Origin: Promethearchaeota archaeon
Lineage (GTDB): Archaea; Asgardarchaeota; Lokiarchaeia; Sigyniarchaeales; SOKP01
DNA length: 64,000 nucleotides
NCBI GenBank assembly: GCA_030606485.1
Contig: JAUWGH010000002.1
Coordinates: 260,192-324,191 of the forward strand
Reading direction: 5' to 3'
Position 1 is the first letter of the stretch. Each line of letters starts with the position of its first letter. Positions 9,493 to 17,953 of the stretch are shown one piece after another. A model generated the notes under the pieces. It made no database searches. It saw only the letters and a list, made by a program, of their open reading frames with translations, and was not told the DNA's origin. The position numbers and the translations under genes are program-made.

Positions 9493-9578
9493 ACAATTTA
9501 TCTTGAGCAGGGAAATACGTACTAAAGGAACAGAAAAAATAAGAGAAATTCATCATAAGTAAAAGAGGAGTAAAAAAA

Positions 9579-9857
9579 ATGTGTAATAATTGTAATTGTG
9601 ATAATTACGATAAATGTTCAATAGTAGGACATATGCCAATTGGATTCTGTTGTTCAAAATGTTACCTTTATGATGAAGAGCATACCTGTTTAGCTAATAA
9701 GGGAAAGCTCACAACGGGAACGAAATCTGAAAAGAAAAAAGCCCCTATTCTTCCAATTAGTACAACCATTGAGGATGGACTATTAAAAGTAGTTATAGAA
9801 GAGAAAGGGAAAGAAATTCCGATTTATATTGATCTCCAAAAGCAATTAGATTCTTAA
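9579..9857 (+). CDS. Small Cys-rich metal-binding-type protein, second of a tandem pair
   Basis: A 92-residue protein. Residues 1-40 hold nine Cys in the pattern MCNNCNCDN...KCSIVG...GFCCSKCYLYDEEHTC, shared with the 56-residue protein just upstream, so the pair arose by duplication. The C-terminal half (VVIEEKGKEIPIYIDLQKQL) is not Cys-rich. A strong ribosome binding site, AGAGGAG, precedes the ATG. A zinc-ribbon or small Fe-S protein is likely by Cys spacing. I do not recognise a named family. The convergent neighbour is another Cys-cluster protein, which may be coincidence. Confidence 0.72.
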   Translation: MCNNCNCDNYDKCSIVGHMPIGFCCSKCYLYDEEHTCLANKGKLTTGTKSEKKKAPILPISTTIEDGLLKVVIEEKGKEIPIYIDLQKQLDS

Positions 9858-9881
9858 AATTTTGTTTTCTATTTTTTCTTT

Positions 9882-10265
9882 TTATTTGATAAAATTATAT
9901 TTTTTTAAATATTTCATTAACTTTTCACTTGTACGTCGTCGTTCTCTCCAGTCCAGATAAAAGTTATTACGTCTTGGGCAATCGGTGTCAAGGGAGCATA
10001 TACCAATATCTTCAAGATAAATTAGAGGATAATACCGACATCCTTCAGGTCTAAACTTATAAATACTGCATAATTTGGTTTTTTCATCAAAAAAGTAGCA
10101 ATGTTTATTCACATTTTTTAATTGCCAGTACCCATCTTCATTTTTAAATGTAAAATCATCGACTTTTAAAGGTGCATTGTAATTATTAAGAATTATTTTA
10201 ATATCATCATCGGTTATTAACATTTCAGTTTTAAAGCAGCAAATTCCACAGTCTTTACAGAGCAT
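9882..10265 (-). CDS. YkgJ-family cysteine-cluster protein
   Basis: About 127 residues from the preferred start at Met 10265, with the sequence beginning MLCKDCGICC; a longer reading from 10298 adds 11 non-conserved residues. The Cys pattern CKDCGICC...CYFFDEKTKLCSIYKFRPEGCRYYP...C...CPR is the hallmark of the YkgJ / UPF0153 family, thought to bind a zinc or Fe-S centre. Function is not established for the family. It converges with the Cys-rich gene at 9579 and has no operon partner. Confidence 0.82.
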   Translation of the reverse strand: MLCKDCGICCFKTEMLITDDDIKIILNNYNAPLKVDDFTFKNEDGYWQLKNVNKHCYFFDEKTKLCSIYKFRPEGCRYYPLIYLEDIGICSLDTDCPRRNNFYLDWRERRRTSEKLMKYLKKYNFIK

Positions 10266-10428
10266 TTTTAACTCAATAAAATATAATCTAAAAATCATTA
10301 AATTCTTTTTTAGATAGGTTCTTCTTTGATTCTAATTTTTTACTTGAAAGTAAACATTTATATAAGTTAAAGTAGAGAAATAGACATTTAAAATTAAAAT
10401 AATTTTTAAAAAAAAAAGGTGAAATTTA

Positions 10429-10839
10429 ATGTCTGAAGATGTTAATGTCCGGTGGGGTTTTTTAAAGTTTATGTATGCATATGCTGGTATTTCAGTAGCT
10501 GGTTTTGGATTGATAATACTTATCATTCCAGACCAATTCAGTTCCTTATTAGGAGCTCCCAGTTTTGAACCAGTCGTTTGGGGTATTTGTGGTAGCGTTT
10601 GGACTGGGCTAGGGCTACTCTGTTTTTTAGGTTTACGAGATCCACTCAAATTTCTACCACTTCTCTTATTTCAAGTTGTTTACAAATCGATCTGGTACCT
10701 TGCTGTTTGGCTACCCCTTTTAATTATGGGACAATTTCCAGCATGGGGATTATTAACTGTGTTATTATTTTGGACCTATATTGTTGGAAATATAATCGCG
10801 ATACCTTGGTCATATCTCTTTAAAAAATCATCTGATTAA
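10429..10839 (+). CDS. Four-TM membrane protein of unknown function
   Basis: A 136-residue protein with four hydrophobic segments (about residues 15-38, 47-65, 72-93 and 100-125), short loops and no charged catalytic motif. An AAAAGGTGAAATTTA leader gives a clear ribosome binding site about 7 bases before the ATG. It lies on the same strand just upstream of the MFS carrier gene (111-bp gap) but separate transcription is likely. I do not recognise its family. Confidence 0.72.
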   Translation: MSEDVNVRWGFLKFMYAYAGISVAGFGLIILIIPDQFSSLLGAPSFEPVVWGICGSVWTGLGLLCFLGLRDPLKFLPLLLFQVVYKSIWYLAVWLPLLIMGQFPAWGLLTVLLFWTYIVGNIIAIPWSYLFKKSSD

Positions 10840-10950
10840 TAGATGTTGAAGCCACTGAAATTGATTAAACATAATATTTAAATAAAAATTAAATCATTCT
10901 TTTTTTCTTTTTAAAATAAATTTTAAATAAAATTTAGGCAAAATAATCTT

Positions 10951-12258
10951 ATGGAAAAAAATGAAAGAATTAATGAGTTAGAGTTAAAGAGTAAATCACC
11001 TACTTTTCAAATCGTAATAATTGGTATAATAACTGCGGGCTCCTCTATCTTTGGATTTTACGAATTTTCTCTTTTTAATACTTATATTGAACATATTCTT
11101 AATTTAGAATATATCTATATTTCGATAATGGTGAGCGTAAGCGCTATAATGGGACTTATATTTAATATAGTATTTGGAATTTTGAGCGATAATACTCGTA
11201 CAAAATACGGTCGGAGAAGGCCTTATTTACTATTTGGAATTCTTGCTGGAATTGCCATGTACCTTTACGCGTTTTCGCCCAATTTTTTGTGGTGCTTTAT
11301 CTTAGACGCAATCATAATAGGAGTTGTTTCAAATGCTTTTTATGCGGGTAGTTATGTATTAATTCCTGATTTAGTTGGTATGGAGCGCAGAGGTAGGGCA
11401 AATGGAATAGTTCAAATTTTTTCTTTGGTTGGTTCAATGCTACCTACTGCATTAATTTTATACGTGAATGAATTTTATTCAACGCAAAGTGTTGAAGGCA
11501 CGATCATAACCCAAGAAGGATACATTCTTTCGTTAGCATTTGGAGCATTAGCAATAATTATTGTCTCCATTTTAGGTTTTTTATTAATAAGAGAGAAACC
11601 CGTTTCAGAATTGCCCCCTAGAAAAAAATTTTTGGTTGATTTAAAAGATACTTTTCAATATAAAGAATTAAAAAAACATAAACATTTCTTTAGAATTATT
11701 ATTGCCCTCACTGTCTTCAATATTGGGACAAGAATTATTTTACCTTTTATATGGAATTACTTCTTTAGTCTATCACTCACTACATTAGGTCTCATTTTAC
11801 TATTTGGAATCTCTCTCCCAGTATCTATCATAATAATGTATGTTCTTGGAAAAATCGTAGATAAGTATGGCAGGAAAAAGTTTTTAGCCCCCCTCATTTT
11901 GATATCTTCAATCGGGTTTTTTATAATTCCTTTTTTCTCGCCAGATACTATTATTACTTTTATTATTTATGTAATTGCATTCACTTTAATATTAATTGCA
12001 TTAATGGGGCTTGCTGTTCCACTTATTACATGGCGGCATGATCTCCTTCCTGAACATGAAAGAGGAAAGTATACTGGGATTCAGAATATAATGGACACGA
12101 TTTCTCAAATTCCCGGGGCTATAATTGGAGGGTTAATTGCTGATGCTTTTGGAATTCAATGGATTTTTATTGTTGTTCCTATTTTTTTGATAGGTTCAAT
12201 CCCATTTTTCATGACCGTGAGAGAAACTCTATCAAAAAATGTAATAGAAGAAAAATGA
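10951..12258 (+). CDS. MFS carrier of the glycoside-pentoside-hexuronide (GPH) type
   Basis: A 435-residue, ~12-TM transporter. The loop after TM2 reads GILSDNTRTKYGRRRPYLLFG, the signature of GPH cation symporters and SLC45-like sugar carriers; a second basic loop DKYGRKKFL occurs at the pseudo-repeat after TM8. Substrates of this family are sugars or sugar derivatives moved with H+ or Na+. It converges with the glucosamine-6-phosphate deaminase gene 22 bp away, next to a family 4 glycosidase, so uptake of a glycoside or amino sugar is a reasonable inference. The specific sugar cannot be read from sequence. Confidence 0.82.
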   Translation: MEKNERINELELKSKSPTFQIVIIGIITAGSSIFGFYEFSLFNTYIEHILNLEYIYISIMVSVSAIMGLIFNIVFGILSDNTRTKYGRRRPYLLFGILAGIAMYLYAFSPNFLWCFILDAIIIGVVSNAFYAGSYVLIPDLVGMERRGRANGIVQIFSLVGSMLPTALILYVNEFYSTQSVEGTIITQEGYILSLAFGALAIIIVSILGFLLIREKPVSELPPRKKFLVDLKDTFQYKELKKHKHFFRIIIALTVFNIGTRIILPFIWNYFFSLSLTTLGLILLFGISLPVSIIIMYVLGKIVDKYGRKKFLAPLILISSIGFFIIPFFSPDTIITFIIYVIAFTLILIALMGLAVPLITWRHDLLPEHERGKYTGIQNIMDTISQIPGAIIGGLIADAFGIQWIFIVVPIFLIGSIPFFMTVRETLSKNVIEEK

Positions 12259-12280
12259 TTCAGCTTAAAGAAATATTTTT

Positions 12281-13030
12281 TTATAAAAGCGATGCGGAAT
12301 CCTTATCTAAATAACAATATGCATTATTATGTACCTTCAAAATTGAAGCTGGATGGATTGGAGTTATGGGGGAACTCTCTAATAAGCATTCACGAACTGC
12401 CTTAGCCTTTCTCTTTTCTGGGCAAGTACAAATTATATTTTTCGCTTTTAAAATCTGATTTATAGACATAGAAATTGCTTTTTCTGGAACTTCTTCAATT
12501 GAATTGAACCATCCTTCACCTACTTGTTGTTTTCGACATTGTTCGTCTAACTCTACTATTAAGTAAGGGGCTTTAATTTCAAAATCCGCAGGAGGATCAT
12601 TAAAAGCTAGGTGACCATTTTCTCCAATACCGATGAACGCTATATCAATTATCTTTTTTGAAATGATTTCGCTTATTCTTTTACATTCTAAAGCAGTATT
12701 AATCGCATCTCCTTTAATAAAATTAATTTTACCAGGATGAATTTTTTCGATAAGACGCTTATTTAAATAGTAGCGAAAACTGGCTGGATGTGTAGCTGAA
12801 AGTCCTATGTATTCGTCTAAATGAAACATTTCCGTTCTTTTCCAATCTATTTCGTCGTGTTTACAAAGTGATTCAAGAAAGTCAAATTGAGATGCTCCCG
12901 TTGCTGCAACAAAACATACGGTCGATTTAGTATCGAGGGCTGATTGAAGAATTTTTGCTGCTCTGTCTGCTGCCGCATTACTCGCTTCAAGTTTTGTAGG
13001 AAAAACATTAACATTTACCAAATCAATCAC
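12281..13030 (-). CDS. nagB: Glucosamine-6-phosphate deaminase (NagB-type isomerase)
   Basis: A 249-residue Rossmann-like protein of the NagB/6-phosphogluconolactonase superfamily. FHLDEYIGL contains the proton-abstracting Asp. GIGENGHLAFNDPP is the ring-opening motif (His with flanking acidic residues; E. coli has DGH...E where this has NGH...D, a variant also known in other NagB-like proteins). It would convert glucosamine-6-phosphate to fructose-6-phosphate and ammonia in the cytoplasm. It follows the family 4 glycosidase gene on the same strand across a 186-bp gap. Substrate identity is likely but not certain, as paralogues act on other amino-sugar phosphates. Confidence 0.83.
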   Translation of the reverse strand: MIDLVNVNVFPTKLEASNAAADRAAKILQSALDTKSTVCFVAATGASQFDFLESLCKHDEIDWKRTEMFHLDEYIGLSATHPASFRYYLNKRLIEKIHPGKINFIKGDAINTALECKRISEIISKKIIDIAFIGIGENGHLAFNDPPADFEIKAPYLIVELDEQCRKQQVGEGWFNSIEEVPEKAISMSINQILKAKNIICTCPEKRKAKAVRECLLESSPITPIHPASILKVHNNAYCYLDKDSASLL

Positions 13031-13216
13031 CCAAATTATTTAAGAAGACCTACTCTTTAAATTAATATTTAATTTTAGATTTAAATTTAAGGAATCCTTT
13101 GCATAATAAATTTATTACCAGAAGAGAGGTTTTGTACTAACCCGATTACAAGATTATATTTAGAACGGCTGAATGGAAAATCCATGAAATTTGTGTTTTC
13201 TAACTCTTTCATAAAA

Positions 13217-14539
13217 TTATTTGAAATTAGGCAAATATTTTTTCTGGAGCTCGGTCATTTCGTTATATATTGCTTCAGCCATTTCAAAACTACCACAGTT
13301 TACATCCATTGCCAAACAAGCAATTGCTAAATCCTTAGATTCTTTTAAAATTGCTTCAACGCAAACATCTTGAATTGAAGCTTCAATGCGGAGTATGGAA
13401 GCAATATTTTTTGGAATATTACCTAATTTTATACCGTGCACACCGTCTTTATTTACAATAGCAGAACATTCTATTACTAAATCCTGAGGTAGATTGTTAA
13501 TAATTCCATTATTTGGAATATTAACTGCAACTTCATGGGAATTTTTATCTTCTATTATTGCTTCAATAATTGGTATTCCCCGCTCTCCAGACCCACCTCT
13601 GCTAAACATGCCTCTTTTAGGATATCTCCCTTTTTTAAGTCTACTGTAATATCTAATAAGCTTATCATTTCCTCCCTTATTTGTCTGCTCCATTCTTGCA
13701 ATCCAGTCTATTAAATCCTGAACCTTTGTGTATTTAGAACCAATCTGTAAATATTCGCAAAGATGGTTGTCACCAACATAAGGAAAGTATCCAAACCTTT
13801 TATACACCTCGAATGTTAGATCTGCGAAATTAAACCTGTCCCATTTGTTCTTGAAGTATTCCATACATTTTGAATTAAATTCCTGCATGAGATCTTCACC
13901 GTTAGTTAAATCCTTCAGTCCAAGTAGAAAAGCAAAATGGTTTAATCCTCCAGTTGTTAATTGTAAATCTTTAAATTTTCGATTTAACATTCTTGGTAAA
14001 TGAGGTAATAATAAGTGTATTTGATGACAAAGACCGACGAATTTCAGGTCAGGAATTGCTCTTTTGAGCGCTAAACATATGCGAGACATGGGATTAGAGT
14101 AATTTATAAAAAAAGCTTCAGGACAAGTTTTTTTAACATCCTTAGCAATTCTAACTATCTCTGGAATTTGGCGTGCTGAGTGAAAGAAACCTCCAGGCCC
14201 ACCATTTTCGGCCATCATTTCCGTTGAACCGTGTTTTCTGGGGATTGTATTATCTTGCCATCTCAACTCGAACCTGTCTCCCTTTTCAATCGAGGAAATT
14301 ATGAAGTCCGCATCTTTAATTGCCGTTGCTCTATCAGTTGTTTGTTCTATATTGTACTTATTTCCGAGTGTCTTATTATCTTGAGCAACGATTTCATAAA
14401 CCATTTCCAATTTATCTTTATTAATATCGTGAAGAACTATTGTAGAACCGGTTAGAACCTTGCTTGCATTAAGATCGATTAATGTAGCTGGTCCAAATGA
14501 TGCACTTCCCGCCCCAATTAAAACGATTTTCTTATCCAT
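13217..14539 (-). CDS. NAD+- and metal-dependent glycosidase, family GH4
   Basis: A 440-residue enzyme with the N-terminal NAD-binding glycine motif VLIGAGSASFGPATL at residues 6-20. Metal ligands typical of GH4 are Cys171 in GLCHQIH and His201 in GGLNHFAFLL. The ENGGPGGFFHSARQIPEI block and FINYSNPMSR block are further family motifs. GH4 enzymes cleave alpha- or beta-glycosides by an oxidation-elimination mechanism. The subgroup (alpha-glucosidase, alpha-galactosidase, 6-phospho-glycosidase or other) is not decided from sequence. Divergent to an Lrp-like regulator; its start abuts two copies of a 14-bp repeat that may be an operator. Confidence 0.87.
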   Translation of the reverse strand: MDKKIVLIGAGSASFGPATLIDLNASKVLTGSTIVLHDINKDKLEMVYEIVAQDNKTLGNKYNIEQTTDRATAIKDADFIISSIEKGDRFELRWQDNTIPRKHGSTEMMAENGGPGGFFHSARQIPEIVRIAKDVKKTCPEAFFINYSNPMSRICLALKRAIPDLKFVGLCHQIHLLLPHLPRMLNRKFKDLQLTTGGLNHFAFLLGLKDLTNGEDLMQEFNSKCMEYFKNKWDRFNFADLTFEVYKRFGYFPYVGDNHLCEYLQIGSKYTKVQDLIDWIARMEQTNKGGNDKLIRYYSRLKKGRYPKRGMFSRGGSGERGIPIIEAIIEDKNSHEVAVNIPNNGIINNLPQDLVIECSAIVNKDGVHGIKLGNIPKNIASILRIEASIQDVCVEAILKESKDLAIACLAMDVNCGSFEMAEAIYNEMTELQKKYLPNFK

Positions 14540-14542
14540 TAT

Positions 14543-14571
14543 TTTTAACCGTTTAAATTTTAACCATTTAA
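14543..14571. promoter_or_regulatory. Tandem 14-bp repeats at the glycosidase start, candidate operator
   Basis: Two copies of TTTTAACCRTTTAA (14543-14556 and 14558-14571), 15 bp apart, sit within 32 bp upstream of the GH4 start codon, in the gap shared with the divergent Lrp-like regulator gene. The position would block or stimulate transcription of the glycosidase. Assignment to that regulator is inference from proximity. Confidence 0.45.
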
Positions 14572-14765
14572 GTTAAATTGTATATGTAATGCTTAAAAGT
14601 TAATTATTTTTTAAATAATTTTCAAAATTCACGAGCATTATGTTATTCAGTAATTCTTCCGATTATTCCAGAAGTATAAATAATATTTCTTTAATACTAA
14701 AAAATTTAATAAATTTGATGAGAAAATTATATATCTATATAATTGATACAATTCTAGTAAGAATT

Positions 14766-15650
14766 ATGGATGAAATTGACTTAATCATTCTGACAAAATT
14801 ATTAGAAAACTCTCGCCTGACATATCGAGAATTAGCGGAAATGACCAATATGTCAATAAGCGCAATTCATAAACGTATTAGAAGCCTCGTAGACGGTGGG
14901 ATTATCAATGCTTTTATTGCACGACCAAGTGTAATGGCATTAAAATGTCTATGGGTTTTGATTTTTGGCACTTCTAATGCAAAATCAATAGATGCAGTTA
15001 GTAAAGAACTTGGGCAACATGAGAGCATTTATTTCATTGGCATAGCAGGAGGTAAATTTCTATATATTGTAGCTTTTTTAAGGGATATATCAGAGCTTCA
15101 AGATTATACCACTTATGTTTCAAAAACAAGTCAAATTAGTGAGCCAACAATAGGAATTATAAATGTGCCTTATTTGACTTTACCAGAACCACTAACAACT
15201 TTAGATTATAAAATATTAAAGACTTTAAATAGAGATGCAAGGAAACCTATAACAGATATTGCAGATGATGTTGGGCTCTCTGCCAAAACTGTTAGAAAAC
15301 GATTAGATCGAATGATTGAGAATAAGTTAGCTACGTTTACCATTGAATGGACGCCGTTGTACGAAAATAGTTTTATAACGGTTTTTCATCTAATTTTAAA
15401 CGAGGGAACTAATATGAATTCTACAATTCAACAAATATATAAGGTATATTCTCAAAATGCTGCTTATTGCCTAAGGTATAGTAATATTCCTAACTTTATT
15501 ACAATGCACACATGGACAAAAACTTCAAGAGAATCCCAGAAAATTCAAGAAAAACTACAAACTGAAGGATTCAAAGATATAATTCCACGAATTGTATTAT
15601 CTGCAAATTATTATGATTGTTGGGTCGACCAATTACTTAGAACTAAATAA
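14766..15650 (+). CDS. Lrp/AsnC-like regulator with two winged-helix domains
   Basis: From the chosen ATG at 14766 the protein has 294 residues; a longer open frame from 14640 adds 42 non-conserved residues. The chosen start puts MDEIDLIILTKLLENSR at the N-terminus, as in Lrp/AsnC proteins. The first HTH (about residues 3-50) reads LTYRELAEMTNMSISAIHKR. A second, LDYKILKTLNRDARKPITDI...VGLSAKTVRKRL, follows near residues 145-195, each with a ligand-binding-like stretch after it. Duplicated-HTH Lrp proteins are common in archaea. Divergent orientation to GH4 suggests control of sugar genes, with the repeats at 14543-14571 as possible sites. Confidence 0.83.
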   Translation: MDEIDLIILTKLLENSRLTYRELAEMTNMSISAIHKRIRSLVDGGIINAFIARPSVMALKCLWVLIFGTSNAKSIDAVSKELGQHESIYFIGIAGGKFLYIVAFLRDISELQDYTTYVSKTSQISEPTIGIINVPYLTLPEPLTTLDYKILKTLNRDARKPITDIADDVGLSAKTVRKRLDRMIENKLATFTIEWTPLYENSFITVFHLILNEGTNMNSTIQQIYKVYSQNAAYCLRYSNIPNFITMHTWTKTSRESQKIQEKLQTEGFKDIIPRIVLSANYYDCWVDQLLRTK

Positions 15651-15942
15651 TTTAATATTTTCTATTCCATCCCAAATCTCAACCAAATAGAAAAAATATT
15701 GGTATTTTTTGTGTCAATTCATATCCATTTCAGTGTAAAGAAGTGAATTTTATTGATATTTTAGATTATTTTTTTATTTTAAGATTTTATAATTTCGATG
15801 ATAAATTCCATTCTTTCTATTTAATGACTATAAGCCCCCGTTGTTAATTTTTTTCCTTATCAGTGAACATGCTCTTATTAGAGTCCTAATCTGTATTATA
15901 ATTAACAAATAAAAATATAAATAAAAAAAAATCATTTGGAGA

Positions 15943-16170
15943 GTGGAAGATTTGTATAATTATAAAAAATTAGTTGGCGAACTGTTAGGCGCAGCTATAG
16001 CAGTTGTTTGGATATGTTTTGCTCTACTCTATAGTTTTTTGGATATTATGGGGGCTCGGGTGTTTCTCGTTGTTGCCATTTCCCTTACTATATTGTTGGG
16101 TGTATTATCTGGAGGTTTTCTTAAGCTAAGCAAAAAAGATAAAGAAAGCGCTAAAACTAAAGAAAGCTAG
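15943..16170 (+). CDS. Small two-TM membrane protein
   Basis: About 75 residues with two hydrophobic segments (~14-36 and ~40-60) and a Lys-rich end. The open frame begins with GTG at 15943, but a GGAG at 15938-15941 is too close to that codon; TTG at 15952 lies 10 bases away and may be the true start. An unusually long oligo-T tract follows the stop. The family is not recognised. One copy of a 61-bp repeat lies about 50 bp downstream, so this gene marks the left boundary of a probable insertion. Confidence 0.6.
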   Translation: MEDLYNYKKLVGELLGAAIAVVWICFALLYSFLDIMGARVFLVVAISLTILLGVLSGGFLKLSKKDKESAKTKES

Positions 16171-16184
16171 GAACTTCTAATCTA

Positions 16185-16213
16185 TTTTTTTTTTATTTTT
16201 TTTATTTTTTTTT
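16185..16213 (+). terminator. Oligo-T terminator
   Basis: Three near-continuous T runs (about 10, 8 and 9 Ts, separated by single A bases) start 15 bp after the stop of the small membrane protein. Poly-T tracts of this kind end transcription in archaea without a hairpin. Confidence 0.6.
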
Positions 16214-16221
16214 ATAAATCC

Positions 16222-16282
16222 TTACCCCTTTTTACTATTGAATTCTCTCTCTAAACTAAATTAAGACAAAAATAAATATGAG
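16222..16282 (+). repeat. 61-bp direct repeat, left copy
   Basis: The segment beginning TTACCCCTTTTTACTATTGA and ending AAATATGAG is repeated at 17839-17899 with a single mismatch by hand count. The unit distance is 1617 bp. Similarity stops abruptly on both sides. The pair brackets a structured-looking non-coding stretch and a membrane protein gene of different base composition. Confidence 0.9.
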
Positions 16283-16746
16283 TCAAATTTTTAACTATTA
16301 GATAGACAAATTCTGAAATATATTGGAAATTTTTTAAGGAATCAAGGTCATCTCCTCAAAGACCGCAAATATAGGAGTATTATAAGACTGGGCTCAATAT
16401 TTTTTAAAGAAGGTAATTACGCAAGTAATTTTACCTCGTGGGATGCAGAATTAACCGAAAGGATACTCAGTGGTAATTCGTTTAAAGTTCTAGGGAATTG
16501 AAATGAGAATAACTTGTCACACATTTAGAAAATAAAGGGTTGCATGTGGAAAATCGGAAAATTTTATTCAACAACAAAACTGGAGAGGTAAATTCAGAGT
16601 CTGATTTCCATGAAAATTTCTTTGAAAAGACGAAGTCGCGTAATTATTTGGCACCCTAGAAGAATTAAGAGTTTTAAATCTAAAAGAATGATCACATTTA
16701 TATTATTAAATGACAAAGTATTCCACTGTAATTTAAAAAAAAGAAG
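16283..16746. other. Non-coding stretch with strong hairpins, possible structured RNA or decayed element
   Basis: 464 bp without a convincing gene, richer in G and C than normal intergenic DNA here. It holds a long hairpin at 16411-16436: arms AGGTAATTAC and GTAATTTTACCT close a GCAA loop of the stable GNRA class. Shorter hairpin candidates are GGTC/GACC near 16346-16364, CCGAAAGG near 16456 and GACGAAGTC near 16630. A 68-codon open frame at 16295-16501 has no start codon. It could be a functional RNA, the leader of the downstream gene, or the relic of a mobile element. I cannot decide which. Confidence 0.4.
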
Positions 16747-17808
16747 ATGATAAAAATTTTATTACAAAATTTCAACACAGCTTGGGCATGGCCTTGGTAT
16801 ACGGTTATGGTGACTATTAACGTCCTGGGCCTGGTGTTTTGTGCAGTTGTTTACAAACGATCCCTGATTCCAAGGGATGGAAAGGATTCAACATATAGGA
16901 AACGGATGCGAATTATGGGGGTAATCTTTACGTTAGTTTCTGCATATCGAGCGATTGGTGTATGGTCTTTACCATATACTTTCCGACTACCGAACACGGT
17001 AGCGGAAGTTTCATTCAGTGGGTTAATTGCGTATGCGATGTTACGATTCAATACTTATTTGCCTGCTACCGACGACGCACGTGCTAATAAATTCAAGTCA
17101 TTCATAACAAAGACTCCCTATATCCTAGTAGGATGTATAGTTATATCACAATTCATTGACACATGGGGGGGGATCACCCATTTTGCAATAAGGGGTGCAT
17201 TCGTGGAGACATTATGGGGGATTGGGTTCCTGTCAGTACTCCCACTTGCTATTATACAACTGCGCCGTGTTTTCTCGATAAAAGATAAGGAGGCAGTAGA
17301 ACGGTTACGAATACTGAAGTATTCTGCGATAATAATTGCAGCTTGGTGCGTGATTTATTGTATGTACAGGTGGGTCTTTACTTTACCGGGAATGTGGGGT
17401 AGGGCGTTATATATATTAGAAACGGGGTTACCTGAACTTGAAACTGGCATACAAGCGATAATTGATGCCTTGGGAATTAGAACGCGAACATCGCTAGAGT
17501 ACCGCGATTGGGGTTTTAGTTTTCTAATATGGCACTCTGCCTACTTTAGCATCTTAACTTGGATTTCAATATTCTTAATGAAAGCGCCACGACCCCGGGA
17601 AATTTCCGGGAAACATAACGCTAAGCTAACGCTAATAACGCTAGCGCTAATAACGATAGCGCTAATAGCGCTAATAACGATAATTGGCTTACCAGCTGAC
17701 ATTGATGAGATAATTATTCTTTTGGTTTTGGGAGGCTTATTTCTCGTACCAATTGCCTACATTTTCGTTTTGGAAATCAAGCGTGTTAAGTTAAAGACTA
17801 TAGAATAA
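16747..17808 (+). CDS. Polytopic membrane protein of atypical composition
   Basis: 353 residues with about nine hydrophobic segments (first near residues 15-36, last near 325-348). No transporter or enzyme motif is recognised. Codon choice is distinctly more GC-rich than the neighbours (many CGG, CGC, GCG, GGG codons), the clearest sign of foreign origin in the window. Its eighth segment is encoded by a short-period repeat, with CGCTAATAACG-like units at 17617-17683 giving an alternating Leu/Ile/Thr/Ala helix. The gene sits between two 61-bp direct repeats and is followed by a T15 tract. Probably gained by transfer; function unknown. Confidence 0.7.
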   Translation: MIKILLQNFNTAWAWPWYTVMVTINVLGLVFCAVVYKRSLIPRDGKDSTYRKRMRIMGVIFTLVSAYRAIGVWSLPYTFRLPNTVAEVSFSGLIAYAMLRFNTYLPATDDARANKFKSFITKTPYILVGCIVISQFIDTWGGITHFAIRGAFVETLWGIGFLSVLPLAIIQLRRVFSIKDKEAVERLRILKYSAIIIAAWCVIYCMYRWVFTLPGMWGRALYILETGLPELETGIQAIIDALGIRTRTSLEYRDWGFSFLIWHSAYFSILTWISIFLMKAPRPREISGKHNAKLTLITLALITIALIALITIIGLPADIDEIIILLVLGGLFLVPIAYIFVLEIKRVKLKTIE

Positions 17809-17815
17809 ATTTTAA

Positions 17816-17830
17816 TTTTTTTTTTTTTTT
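17816..17830 (+). terminator. T15 terminator tract
   Basis: Fifteen consecutive Ts lie seven bases after the stop codon of the polytopic membrane protein, a strong archaeal-type poly-T termination signal. Confidence 0.6.
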
Positions 17831-17838
17831 CTCAATCA

Positions 17839-17899
17839 TTACCCCTTTTTACTATTGAATTCTCTCTCTAAACTAACTTAAGACAAAAATAAATATGAG
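17839..17899 (+). repeat. 61-bp direct repeat, right copy
   Basis: Right-hand copy of the repeat at 16222-16282. It lies just upstream of the acyl-CoA synthetase gene at 17954, so it probably overlaps that gene's original promoter region; the left copy would then be a promoter duplicate made during insertion. Confidence 0.9.
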
Positions 17900-17953
17900 A
17901 TTAATCATTAACTAATATAAATTAATGAAAACCACAATAATGTTCTGGTTAAA

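Noticed and set aside
16295-16501. 68-codon open frame in the non-coding stretch upstream of the membrane protein
   Set aside because: No start codon and no recognisable domain; hairpins in the same stretch argue against coding.
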